A stretch of DNA of 64,000 nt. Origin: Carnobacterium pleistocenium FTR1 (lineage in GTDB: Bacteria; Bacillota; Bacilli; Lactobacillales; Carnobacteriaceae). The stretch lies in assembly GCF_000744285.1 (NCBI RefSeq), contig NZ_JQLQ01000002.1, positions 1,364,001 through 1,428,000 of the forward strand. The letters are read 5' to 3'. Below, piece after piece: positions 9,081 through 16,552 of this stretch. Within the stretch, counting starts at the first letter, position 1, and every line of letters starts with the position of its first letter. Under the pieces are notes generated by a model. That model was not told the DNA's origin, did no database searches, and saw nothing but the letters and a program-made list of their open reading frames with translations. A program made the position numbers and the translations under genes.

Positions 9081-9110
9081 TACGATTATGCCCTTTTCCT
9101 GCCCTAAACG
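9081..9110 (+). repeat. Left copy of the 30-bp sub-terminal phage repeat (likely integrase arm site)
   Basis: 29 of 30 bases match 47731-47760. Each copy contains the hexamer TGCCCT twice, 11 bases apart. In the circular phage the two copies would flank the core as direct repeats, about 63 and 84 bases away, as expected for arm-type integrase sites. An alternative is that this repeat is itself the crossover site. Confidence 0.6.
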
Positions 9111-9225
9111 TAAAAAATAAGCTATCTATTAAATAGGCAAGTCTAAACTTTAGCGAGTAGTATGATAAACTTATTCTAACATAATTAAAGTATTTAAAAT
9201 AGTTTGCATATAGTATAGATACCCG

Positions 9226-9258
9226 ACCCTCACCCCTTTCATCCAGTGAGGGTATTTT
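9226..9258 (+). terminator. Terminator facing the late operon
   Basis: Perfect 8-base stem ACCCTCAC / GTGAGGGT followed on the plus strand by ATTTTTA. It would stop plus-strand transcription from the chromosome into the phage late genes. Confidence 0.6.
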
Positions 9259-9265
9259 TACGCAC

Positions 9266-9299
9266 AAAAAAAGCCACCTCAATTAAGAAGTGGCTTTTT
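9266..9299 (-). terminator. Terminator of the phage late operon
   Basis: Stem AAAAAGCCAC / GTGGCTTTTT just after the endolysin stop codon, flanked by A and T runs, so it works in both directions. Confidence 0.85.
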
Positions 9300-9307
9300 T
9301 AACTATT

Positions 9308-10294
9308 TTAGTATTTAATCTTTTGTCCTACATTAATTTTATTTGCATTTTTAATACCATTTTTATCCTGCAACTTCTTGGTTGTTGAACCTACTTTTTG
9401 AGCAATTCCGCTTAATGTATCACCAGACTTAACAGTGTACGTTCCACCACTGACAGCTGCAGTTCCAGATAATTTAACGACTTGTCCAATATTTATTTTG
9501 TTAGCGTCTTTAATGTCGTTCAAACTTTGCAACGCCTTAGTAGTTGTTCCATTTTTAGCAGCAATAGTGCTTAAATTGTCTCCACTTTTGACAGTATATG
9601 TTTTACTAGATACTTTTGCAACTGGAGCTTTTAACGTTATTTTTTGACCAACGCTGATTTCGTTTTTGTTTTTAATGCCACTCCAGTTAGCTAAATTATC
9701 TACACTCACGCCACTTCTATTAGAGATTGCTGACAATGTGTCACCGGACTTAACAACGTAGCTAGCACCTGTAATCTTGTTGCTAGATTGATTTGATACA
9801 ACTTGTTTAACTGGAGTTGATACTTTACTGCCCAATACTTGTTTATCAAATTTAACTAAATTGTTAGCTTCAATGATTGAAATAATTTTTGCTTGATATT
9901 GTGGATCAGTAGCATACCCAGCTTCATGAATAGCTTTAATTTGTGCTTTATAACTTGTTAATCCTAAAGCCTTTTTATAACGACTATTAACATTTAAGAA
10001 CGCACCGTAATCTTTAATAGATGTTTCCCAACTTGGATAAGCTCTAAAGTTAGCAGTGATATTATATGTGATACCACCGTAAACTTCCCACGTTGCCATA
10101 TTAGCAGCATTGCCACCATATGAACCTTTGATACCAAACAAGTTATTGTATTTAGTTGTTAGGCCACTTGTACCCCATGCTGATTCTAATGCAGCTTGTG
10201 CAATGGCCACAGATGGTAATACTTTATAGATGGACCACAATTGAGTAGCCCCTCCTTTTACTTTGTTAATAAAATTCTCTGTTTGTATACTCAT
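9308..10294 (-). CDS. Phage endolysin: GH73 glucosaminidase with three LysM repeats
   Basis: 328 residues. The N-terminal 150 are a glucosaminidase-type (GH73) domain; QAALESAWGTSG contains the likely catalytic Glu37 and NLFGIKG is the conserved downstream block. Three LysM peptidoglycan-binding repeats follow at about 178-221, 232-275 and 285-328, each starting with a Y-V/T-VKSGD motif, separated by Ser/Ala-rich linkers. There is no signal peptide, so export depends on the holin. Last gene of the late operon. ATG follows AAGGAGGAATTTAATC. Confidence 0.93.
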   Translation of the reverse strand: MSIQTENFINKVKGGATQLWSIYKVLPSVAIAQAALESAWGTSGLTTKYNNLFGIKGSYGGNAANMATWEVYGGITYNITANFRAYPSWETSIKDYGAFLNVNSRYKKALGLTSYKAQIKAIHEAGYATDPQYQAKIISIIEANNLVKFDKQVLGSKVSTPVKQVVSNQSSNKITGASYVVKSGDTLSAISNRSGVSVDNLANWSGIKNKNEISVGQKITLKAPVAKVSSKTYTVKSGDNLSTIAAKNGTTTKALQSLNDIKDANKINIGQVVKLSGTAAVSGGTYTVKSGDTLSGIAQKVGSTTKKLQDKNGIKNANKINVGQKIKY

Positions 10295-10296
10295 GA

Positions 10297-10563
10297 TTAA
10301 ATTCCTCCTTTAGTTTGACTATAAGAATTAAAAGCTCCTACACTCGCCCAACCTGTTAAAAACCCTGTTAGCAAAGATTCAGCAAGTGGCAGGTTAAATA
10401 CCAGTGCGATAGCTCCAAATAATACCACGCCTACCACAAGAGCAAATACAATAACCCAAATACCAGACAGTTTACTATTTTGCTTTACTACTTCTGTTAT
10501 TCCAGAAACTACTACGCTTCCTCCAATTGCTGACAAAATTAATGTTGTTAAAATGCTCTCCAT
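10297..10563 (-). CDS. Phage holin
   Basis: 88-residue membrane protein with two strong hydrophobic segments (starting LTTLILSAIGGSVVVSG and IWVIVFALVVGVVLFGAIALVF), a third weaker one, and a short polar tail. It lies directly before the endolysin gene with three bases between them. This is the standard holin-endolysin pair: the holin opens the membrane at a set time. Family inferred from size, topology and position. Confidence 0.85.
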   Translation of the reverse strand: MESILTTLILSAIGGSVVVSGITEVVKQNSKLSGIWVIVFALVVGVVLFGAIALVFNLPLAESLLTGFLTGWASVGAFNSYSQTKGGI

Positions 10564-10572
10564 TAAAATCTC

Positions 10573-10887
10573 CTACTTTCCTATTTCTAAAATGCTTATT
10601 CGTTTATCGTGATCATTCAACTCTTCGTCATGTAGTCCAACCTTTAAGTTTAGTTGTTCCCTATCTTTCGCGCTATCAGCTAAGTTGTGGTTAAGCAGTT
10701 CGATTGATCGTGTCAAAGGCTCAACTGATCGTTTGAGTGATTCTGTATTATCTCTTTGTATTTTTTCCGCCATTCTTTTATCTGGTTCAGATACTAACTT
10801 TTTGTATATCCAGATTAACGCTCCTCCTATAATGGTAAAACTTGTAATTATTGACGTCATTTGTGTTTCTAGTCCACTCCACTCCAT
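10573..10887 (-). CDS. XhlA-like membrane-anchored coiled-coil protein (holin-associated)
   Basis: 104 residues: one N-terminal membrane segment (SIITSFTIIGGALIWIYKKL), then a long charged heptad-like helix ending KVGLHDEELNDHDKRISILE. The layout resembles haemolysin XhlA/DUF7365-type proteins that sit next to holins. Nine bases before the holin gene; probably part of the lysis cassette. Confidence 0.75.
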   Translation of the reverse strand: MEWSGLETQMTSIITSFTIIGGALIWIYKKLVSEPDKRMAEKIQRDNTESLKRSVEPLTRSIELLNHNLADSAKDREQLNLKVGLHDEELNDHDKRISILEIGK

Positions 10888-10924
10888 ACCGTTCCACCTT
10901 TCTTTAAATAAATTAAATCAATAT

Positions 10925-10955
10925 AAAAAGACCTACTCGATTGAGCAGATCTTCG
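10925..10955 (-). terminator. Terminator between cargo block and lysis cassette
   Basis: On the minus strand, AAGATCTGCTC pairs with GAGTAGGTCTT (with G-U pairs) and is followed by TTTTTAT. It lies after the 11014-11394 gene. Confidence 0.7.
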
Positions 10956-11013
10956 TTTTTATTTATTTTCAGTTAACCGATAGCTTTGATTATTTCAAAA
11001 TGAAATTTATTTA

Positions 11014-11394
11014 TTAAAGCCTGATTTCAGAAATCCCTAGTTTTTTAACAATCTCTTGAAATCCATCTCTGCCTGACAAAAACTTACAAATATTAATAAA
11101 CTCGACTTGATTAATGCCTTTTGTGTGTTCTAAATCTAATCTTATTGTGGTATTCAAATGATTTTCATATTCTTTTTCACCAGTTACATACGGAAGCAAG
11201 GCATCCTCTACCACAGTTATTTTTTCATTGGATATATAATCCCCATTTTCCAATTCAGTATTAAGAGATTGTTCTACTCCATTAAGCAAACCAAAAATAT
11301 GTGAGTCACTTTGTTCACAAACCCCTTGATTTTTTTGAATTAGATATATATTTCCTAATATTTTTCCTAAAGATACTTTTGTCTCATTGTCCAA
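11014..11394 (-). CDS. Hypothetical protein in phage cargo block, 126 aa
   Basis: Soluble, no recognised domain. Start is the TTG at 11394 with a strong AAAGGAGG eight bases upstream; the longer frame has no ribosome binding site. A TG-extended -10 box (TGT-TATAAT, 11417-11422 on the minus strand) directly upstream and the terminator at 10925-10955 downstream make it a self-contained transcription unit, so it may be expressed in the lysogen. Function unknown. Confidence 0.7.
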   Translation of the reverse strand: MDNETKVSLGKILGNIYLIQKNQGVCEQSDSHIFGLLNGVEQSLNTELENGDYISNEKITVVEDALLPYVTGEKEYENHLNTTIRLDLEHTKGINQVEFINICKFLSGRDGFQEIVKKLGISEIRL

Positions 11395-11416
11395 ATAAAA
11401 AACCTCCTTTCTTAAA

Positions 11417-11424
11417 ATTATAAC
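11417..11424 (-). promoter_or_regulatory. Extended -10 promoter for the 126-aa cargo gene
   Basis: Minus-strand TGT-TATAAT with a TG extension, about 23 bases before the TTG start. No clear -35. Confidence 0.5.
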
Positions 11425-11467
11425 ACACATTATTAAAAGTATTTCCTTTATTTATTGGCATATTCTA

Positions 11468-11614
11468 TTAAAAAGATGACATTAATACTTTTGTTAGATA
11501 ACAATTCCTTCCTGCCGCTTGATGTTTATTAAAACTTTCTAAAGCATCTTCGTAATTATCATATTTTATTGTTTTTTCATTATAGCTACCTTGCAAAATT
11601 ATTATATACACCAT
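11468..11614 (-). CDS. Small hypothetical protein, 48 aa
   Basis: ATG at 11614 with GGAGGGG close upstream, reading MVYIIILQGSYNEKTIKYDN and ending LTKVLMSSF. It looks like one short beta-strand and a helix (YEDALESFNKH); no domain recognised. It fills the gap between the metalloprotease gene and the 126-aa gene, 26 bases after the protease stop. Supported by start context and open frame only. Confidence 0.6.
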   Translation of the reverse strand: MVYIIILQGSYNEKTIKYDNYEDALESFNKHQAAGRNCYLTKVLMSSF

Positions 11615-11640
11615 TACCCCTCCAAATAATTAAATGAAGT

Positions 11641-12702
11641 TTATTTCCAAATTTTTTTCTCTGCTATTGGACCATATGCATATTTCGATAAATCATCTCT
11701 GATTTCATTCCAAGTATTCATTATTATTTTGAAATGTTGATTTACTTTTTCATTTACCGAGTTAACAATAGCCAAGGATTCTTTTTCTAATCCCAGTACA
11801 TCCATAAAGACTATTTTATGCTCTTTCAAAACAACATCAACTACTTTAAAAGCTATTTCTTCTGCAGATTTTTCGCTAAATTGATAAAAGAACGCATAGA
11901 CCATATTTAGGTAAATCATTTGTCTAATAGCAGGTATAGGGTGAGAATAATTAGAAAGTTCATTTAAATTATCGATTTTTGTAGATAATAACTGAAACAT
12001 AAAAACAGATGAAAATCCTGTAGTTAACGCTGAACCAGACCAAAACTCCGGATCTTTTATAAGGCTAATAGTTTTTGTAGCAGCGAAACTATCGGCATCC
12101 ATTTCTAAACATTGACTAATTAAGTTTCCTTCATTCTTTGAGTTTGATTCGAAAAAAACAAAGTTTTTGTTAGTTTTGATGGAATAATCTAAATGACCAT
12201 GTACAATATGTCCATATTCATGAAAAAAAAGATAGCTTACAGCATTAGCTGCGAAATGCTTAGCATTGTTTTTTCTTTCTTTTGACTTTGGATACACGCT
12301 TTCGAAATCATAATTATTGAAAAGGTCACCTATTGTATCTATATAATTATCTAATTCTGATAAATTAATATCTATATCAGGATTTTGTTCTTCGCTCGTA
12401 TCTATTTCTTTAAATACATCATTCCGTGAGAACAAATAATTATAAAAATTCTTCACTATACGAATCAAACCAATATTCAAACCGATAAAATAATTATTTT
12501 TATATTTGAAAGCTATTGCATTAAAAGTATAATCATTGACTATACCTAAATATACTTCAGGATAAGATTCAGGCGATTCTTGAAGCATAACCTCATAAGA
12601 ATCTTTAACTACACCCATCATATATTTCTCGAATTCATCTAACTCACCATTAAAGCTATTACCATCTAAATACTCATTAAATAACTCTTTAGTTGTTTCC
12701 AA
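11641..12702 (-). CDS. HEXXH metalloprotease, possible Lit-like phage-exclusion factor (cargo gene)
   Basis: 353 residues, no signal peptide. Zinc protease signature HEYGH at 161-165 with an extra HGH (168-170), then CLEMDAD (Glu200 as third ligand, Asp204) and HPIPAIR (254-260). That spacing resembles M48-like gluzincins and the Lit/U49 group. In Lit of E. coli e14 the HEXXH protease cleaves EF-Tu to abort T4 infection; similarity to Lit here is inferred from motif and context, not from alignment. It lies between tail and lysis genes with no role in phage assembly, which fits a lysogenic-conversion gene. Confidence 0.7.
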   Translation of the reverse strand: METTKELFNEYLDGNSFNGELDEFEKYMMGVVKDSYEVMLQESPESYPEVYLGIVNDYTFNAIAFKYKNNYFIGLNIGLIRIVKNFYNYLFSRNDVFKEIDTSEEQNPDIDINLSELDNYIDTIGDLFNNYDFESVYPKSKERKNNAKHFAANAVSYLFFHEYGHIVHGHLDYSIKTNKNFVFFESNSKNEGNLISQCLEMDADSFAATKTISLIKDPEFWSGSALTTGFSSVFMFQLLSTKIDNLNELSNYSHPIPAIRQMIYLNMVYAFFYQFSEKSAEEIAFKVVDVVLKEHKIVFMDVLGLEKESLAIVNSVNEKVNQHFKIIMNTWNEIRDDLSKYAYGPIAEKKIWK

Positions 12703-12741
12703 AAAACCGCTCCCTATTATCTATTAAATTAATTATTCACA

Positions 12742-12822
12742 TGATATAATAGGTTTAACAACAAGCTAATATACCAAGCACTCACAGGGTTCCCGCCCTA
12801 TATGTGAGTGCTTTCTTTATTT
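12742..12822 (+). ncRNA. Plus-strand promoter and hairpin unit 1 (putative small RNA)
   Basis: TGATATAATAGGTTTAAC (12742-12759), containing a TG-extended -10, is followed after about 20 bases by a strong hairpin (AAGCACTCACA 12776-12786 / TGTGAGTGCTT 12803-12813, inner AGGG/CCCT) and a T-rich tail. A transcript of roughly 60 bases would result, antisense to the local operon. The same 18-base promoter block, with one change, recurs at 40635-40652. Confidence 0.5.
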
Positions 12823-12901
12823 TAACTATTATTTAAAACAATAACAACTTTATCTTTTGACTTCTCCCTTATCTTTTCATCTACCGCGCAGTTTGGTTCA
12901 A

Positions 12902-14050
12902 CTAAACAGTTTTGCTTTGTAAAGATTTAGCTCTTTTTGTTGCAAGGTTTTTCCCAATCTTCATAGATGGTATCTCAATATATTTATAAGTTAAGTAAGA
13001 AAGAGAAAAAATTAAAGCATATGCTACAAAAATAACTATAATTAACGATATTTTTCCATATAATAATCTAAATACAACTAACAATATAGGTATATGAAGC
13101 ATGTATAGACTATATGATAAGTTTCCTGTAAGAACTAATATCGGATTAGAAAGTCTATTTTGTATTTTTTTACTAGATAATACTAATATTATCAGCATAG
13201 AGGCTCCTATACATACGCCTAAATCAATAATACTATAACTGAAATCCATCAATATAGAGTCGGTTCCAAATAATACCCTTACTATCCATGCGTAAAATCT
13301 TGAATATAAATAGAAAAGAAAAGCTATAACAGTCAATACTACTTTTTTTGTAACTGAATATTTTTTAACGGCGTTTATTAGCTCATCCTTATGTTTAGCC
13401 ATCAATGCCCCAATAATAAAAAAATACATATAATGAGATGTATCGAATAGACTTAAATGAGCACCATGTGACTCTTGTATATGAAACCACTCATTTAACT
13501 GACCTACTAAATAAAGCATAAAACCAATAGAAAGGGATTTCTTCCAATTATATTTTTTTATCATTATCATTATTATTGGGAAAATAATTGAAATTCTCAT
13601 CTCATGAATCAATGACCAAATAACCGGATTATATGAAGTGGGATAGATACCTATACTTCCTATATATTCTAGAAATGTCTTAACATCTAGCGGCGTATCC
13701 CATTTTCTATAATACCATCCAGTAAGACCATTAATTTGTATATCTTTAAACAGAAAATATAACAAAAAAGTGAATAATATCATCAATAAATATGGGATAT
13801 ATATTCTAAAAAAGCGTTTAATAAGAAATTCTGAATACTCTATATCTTTTTTAAAAAATGGAAGAGACATAACAAATCCACTTAAGATAAAGAAAAAAAT
13901 AACTCCTTCATTACCTGCATAAAATATATTAATTGGTGCAATTCTTATTAGCGTTGAAATTGGCTCTATCAGTATTAGCATTGTATGCCAAATTATTACG
14001 GAAACCGCTACTAGTCCTCGCATAGAATCTAGCTCTATGTATCTCTTCAA
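12902..14050 (-). CDS. Acyltransferase family 3 membrane protein (O-acetyltransferase type)
   Basis: 382 residues with about ten hydrophobic segments. The N terminus KRYIELDSMRGLVAVSVIIWH carries the acyltransferase-3 motif and catalytic-type His; the rest (FFFILSGFVMS, LSYSLYMLHIP) fits the OafA/Oac family, which acetylates cell-surface sugars. The TTG at 14050, behind AGGGTGAT, gives the family-typical start MKRYIELDS and is preferred over the GTG at 14059. Phage-borne members often change the host surface so that further phages cannot adsorb; that role is an inference here. Confidence 0.88.
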   Translation of the reverse strand: MKRYIELDSMRGLVAVSVIIWHTMLILIEPISTLIRIAPINIFYAGNEGVIFFFILSGFVMSLPFFKKDIEYSEFLIKRFFRIYIPYLLMILFTFLLYFLFKDIQINGLTGWYYRKWDTPLDVKTFLEYIGSIGIYPTSYNPVIWSLIHEMRISIIFPIIMIMIKKYNWKKSLSIGFMLYLVGQLNEWFHIQESHGAHLSLFDTSHYMYFFIIGALMAKHKDELINAVKKYSVTKKVVLTVIAFLFYLYSRFYAWIVRVLFGTDSILMDFSYSIIDLGVCIGASMLIILVLSSKKIQNRLSNPILVLTGNLSYSLYMLHIPILLVVFRLLYGKISLIIVIFVAYALIFSLSYLTYKYIEIPSMKIGKNLATKRAKSLQSKTV

Positions 14051-14076
14051 TTTTATCACCCTATCTTATTTTTTGC

Positions 14077-14110
14077 ATTGAGAGTACTTTACAAGTGAAG
14101 TACCCTCAAT
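14077..14110. repeat. Hairpin upstream of the acyltransferase gene
   Basis: ATTGAGAGTACTT / AAGTACCCTCAAT, 13 pairs with one mismatch and a 7-8 base loop. It has no T-run on the minus strand, so it is not an ordinary terminator of the tail operon. It falls in the 5' leader of the acyltransferase gene. Confidence 0.55.
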
Positions 14111-14173
14111 AACAAATATTATGATAACACATTAAATGATAAAAATGTCCGAGATAATAGAATTTGAAACGAA

Positions 14174-15364
14174 CTAATATTTAATGATGGGACGAACAAT
14201 CCTCTTTTCACCATCAACATTTACAACTGACTTTACCTCTGATATTTGTCCGTTTATATTTTGATAGATTTTGCAAAAATATAAGTCATTTGACAAACCT
14301 TGAGTGTCTTCTTTTGCAGATATAATTGACGTTGAATCAGCAAAATTATTTGTGTCAAAACCTTGATAACTATTGCTTTTGAGAACCGCATCAGACCCCT
14401 CAATAACATTAATACCAATATTTCCGTATTCTAGCTCTAACCCTGCTTCTTTTTGAGATATGAGAGTGTTATTTTCAAATAACGCCCCTTTACCACTACC
14501 TAATCGAATACCTTCACCATTAGACTTGATTGTATTTCTTCTTGCGGTGAGATTTAACGATGCTTGGAAAGCTTGCAAAGCTGACTTATATCCACCAGTC
14601 ATTTCGATTACATTGTCCTCTAGTAAAATGTTACTAGCTTCTTCTCCGCCTGACCTACCATGTATTGTAAATGCACCATGTGGTTCTAATGATCCGGGGT
14701 TTGCTGTTTGTATAATCCTGTTTCTTAGTACTTCAATATTATCACAACTTCTATGAATCTGAGATGACGTCCTATGACCCATACCGCTGAAAGAATCTAA
14801 CATCTTACTATTAGTAGTGCGGTCAAAAAAGCCAAAGTTTTGGTAGCCCGCATATTCACCTTCGCAAAATGAGTAAACGATATCATCGGCATCTATTGAC
14901 GTAATTCCAAAACCATACGCATATCCAACCAAATCATCAGTGATATTTATCCATTCTGTACGAACCCTTTCAAATCTAACGTGTGCTGTGTTTTGAGCAA
15001 TAATACCACCCATCCCCCAACCAGTGCGCAATAATTTTTTAGTATTTCCAGTTAATGTAAAGTCTTGAAATAATATCTCCTGAGATAATGTTTTGGTAAC
15101 AATTATTGGGCTAATGTTTGTGTCTCTAAAGTAAATTTCATCAAGAGAATATCCATCACCCAATTTTAGTTTCGTTAATCCTATTCCTGCACCTTTGAAT
15201 GTTGTTCCTGAATTCACGGACAGAGTTCCTTTGATTAAAAAAGTACCTGCAGGAAATTCAATTGTATTATAATTCCCTGCAGACAAAGCTCGTCTAATTG
15301 CCGTTGTATCATCAGTTATCCCATCGCCAACAGCCCCATAGTCCATTACATTGATAGTAGCCAT
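14174..15364 (-). CDS. Tail spike / receptor-binding protein, right-handed beta-helix
   Basis: 396 residues. The N terminus INVMDYGAVGDGITDDTTAIRRAL is the pectate-lyase-3 (tail spike) signature. Repeated short strands follow, for example NILLEDNVIEMTGG, LTARRNTIKSNGEG and GALFENNTLISQKEAG, as in beta-helix fibres. It probably binds or trims host wall carbohydrate at adsorption. Last tail gene of the late operon, overlapping its neighbour by one base. Any enzymatic activity is unproven. Confidence 0.85.
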   Translation of the reverse strand: MATINVMDYGAVGDGITDDTTAIRRALSAGNYNTIEFPAGTFLIKGTLSVNSGTTFKGAGIGLTKLKLGDGYSLDEIYFRDTNISPIIVTKTLSQEILFQDFTLTGNTKKLLRTGWGMGGIIAQNTAHVRFERVRTEWINITDDLVGYAYGFGITSIDADDIVYSFCEGEYAGYQNFGFFDRTTNSKMLDSFSGMGHRTSSQIHRSCDNIEVLRNRIIQTANPGSLEPHGAFTIHGRSGGEEASNILLEDNVIEMTGGYKSALQAFQASLNLTARRNTIKSNGEGIRLGSGKGALFENNTLISQKEAGLELEYGNIGINVIEGSDAVLKSNSYQGFDTNNFADSTSIISAKEDTQGLSNDLYFCKIYQNINGQISEVKSVVNVDGEKRIVRPIIKY

Positions 15365-16467
15365 TATTTCACTTCCTCAATTAGAAGGTTATCAAATGAA
15401 TGTTCTACAGAAGTAGAATTTAAATCAAAATTAGATCCCCATAACGACAAACGGCAAGGGTTATTAGTTAGCCAACTTAAATCTTCGTTTACGTCTAAAT
15501 ATAAAACATTATTTATCATCAATTTAATTGAACTTGTAGATATTTCTAAAATAAACTCTCGTACTTCTCCCATTGGAATTACAAGTCGGTCAGTTGATAT
15601 TGTCGTGAAACCACCATTTTTTGATATATCACTATCGTAAATTTGATTCCTTCCCGCTATCTTTCTAACTTTAGCTCTTAAATAACCACCGTCACTACTA
15701 GTAGGATTTATATAAACGCTATATGCATCACTAACTCTACCTATATCCGGATAGTAAACGGTAGCACCAACATCCGGACTTATAGTAAAACCTGTGTTAC
15801 CGGTCTGTCCCAAGTTTTTATAGTCATTTCCAAGAGTTACTTTAATTCGATATTTAACTAAGTTTTTAAAATCAAGATGTTGATTCAAAATATTATCAAT
15901 TACCGTTAAACCTTGATTAACTCCTTTTGCAAGCCTGATGATACCTTTGTTATTTTTGATGATTATTTTACTTTCGTTATCATTTATTAAGTCTGTGATT
16001 ACTTCGTATTTTCCAGTTGAAAATTTAAAACTATTCCAACCAATACCATCTACTTCATTAAAACTTTCTGCTATCGGAAAGCGAGGAATTAGAACTAATC
16101 CTAATTCATTAATTGATAGTTCGGACGAAGAAGGTATATGACTGAATATCTTTAACTCCGTCTTTTTTTCAAGCTGAGCGGAAATTTGTGTTTCTTCTTC
16201 GGTCAATCTTTTACCTAACGTTTCATAACCTCCGCGAGCAAGTACCACCTCTGCACCAGATGGAGAAGCGGATGAAGCATCTTGCTGCACCGCTACAAAA
16301 TCATCTTCTAAGGTATCTTGTCTAATTTCGATATCCGCTTGTCTGTTTCCTGTTTTACCCAGCCCTTCAGCGATATCATCACGCATTTTTCTAATTTCAG
16401 GTTCTTGTTCAACGCTTGTTTTTATTTGATTAATTCTTGCACGATATTGCTCTGTTGTTTCTGCCAA
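15364..16467 (-). CDS. Baseplate / upper fibre protein
   Basis: 367 residues starting at TTG 16467. The N-terminal 100 are helical and charged, with the block SSASPSGAEVVLARGGYETLGKRL common to siphophage baseplate and neck-passage proteins. The remainder looks beta-rich and could be a carbohydrate-binding module (DNLLIEEVK end). Position between the Tal-like hub and the tail spike supports a baseplate role. Exact function unknown. Confidence 0.75.
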   Translation of the reverse strand: MAETTEQYRARINQIKTSVEQEPEIRKMRDDIAEGLGKTGNRQADIEIRQDTLEDDFVAVQQDASSASPSGAEVVLARGGYETLGKRLTEEETQISAQLEKKTELKIFSHIPSSSELSINELGLVLIPRFPIAESFNEVDGIGWNSFKFSTGKYEVITDLINDNESKIIIKNNKGIIRLAKGVNQGLTVIDNILNQHLDFKNLVKYRIKVTLGNDYKNLGQTGNTGFTISPDVGATVYYPDIGRVSDAYSVYINPTSSDGGYLRAKVRKIAGRNQIYDSDISKNGGFTTISTDRLVIPMGEVREFILEISTSSIKLMINNVLYLDVNEDLSWLTNNPCRLSLWGSNFDLNSTSVEHSFDNLLIEEVK

Positions 16468-16488
16468 AAGCCATCAGTCCTTTCTAAT

Positions 16489-16539
16489 TTAATGTGCAAA
16501 CTGTGCGGCAACTTTTCCTTCTTTTTTAAATTGAATCAA
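16489..16539 (-). CDS. Possible 16-residue leader-like ORF
   Basis: TTG at 16539 behind AAGGAG, reading MIQFKKEGKVAAQFAH. It fills the gap between the Tal-like gene and the baseplate gene, where many related phages carry a tiny XkdX-like gene. Too short for a firm call. Confidence 0.3.
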   Translation of the reverse strand: MIQFKKEGKVAAQFAH

Positions 16540-16552
16540 CTCAATTCACTCC

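Larger units (their letters stand above)
8997..9307. other. Left-end non-coding phage DNA
   Basis: About 310 bases between attL and the endolysin gene without a credible gene. It holds the left arm repeat, a plus-strand terminator-like hairpin at 9226-9253 (ACCCTCAC / GTGAGGGT followed by ATTTTT) and the endolysin terminator. Confidence 0.7.

Noticed and set aside
9001-9282. 93-codon minus-strand frame at the left end of the prophage
   Set aside because: It runs through the arm repeat and a terminator hairpin, has no ribosome binding site and encodes no plausible protein.
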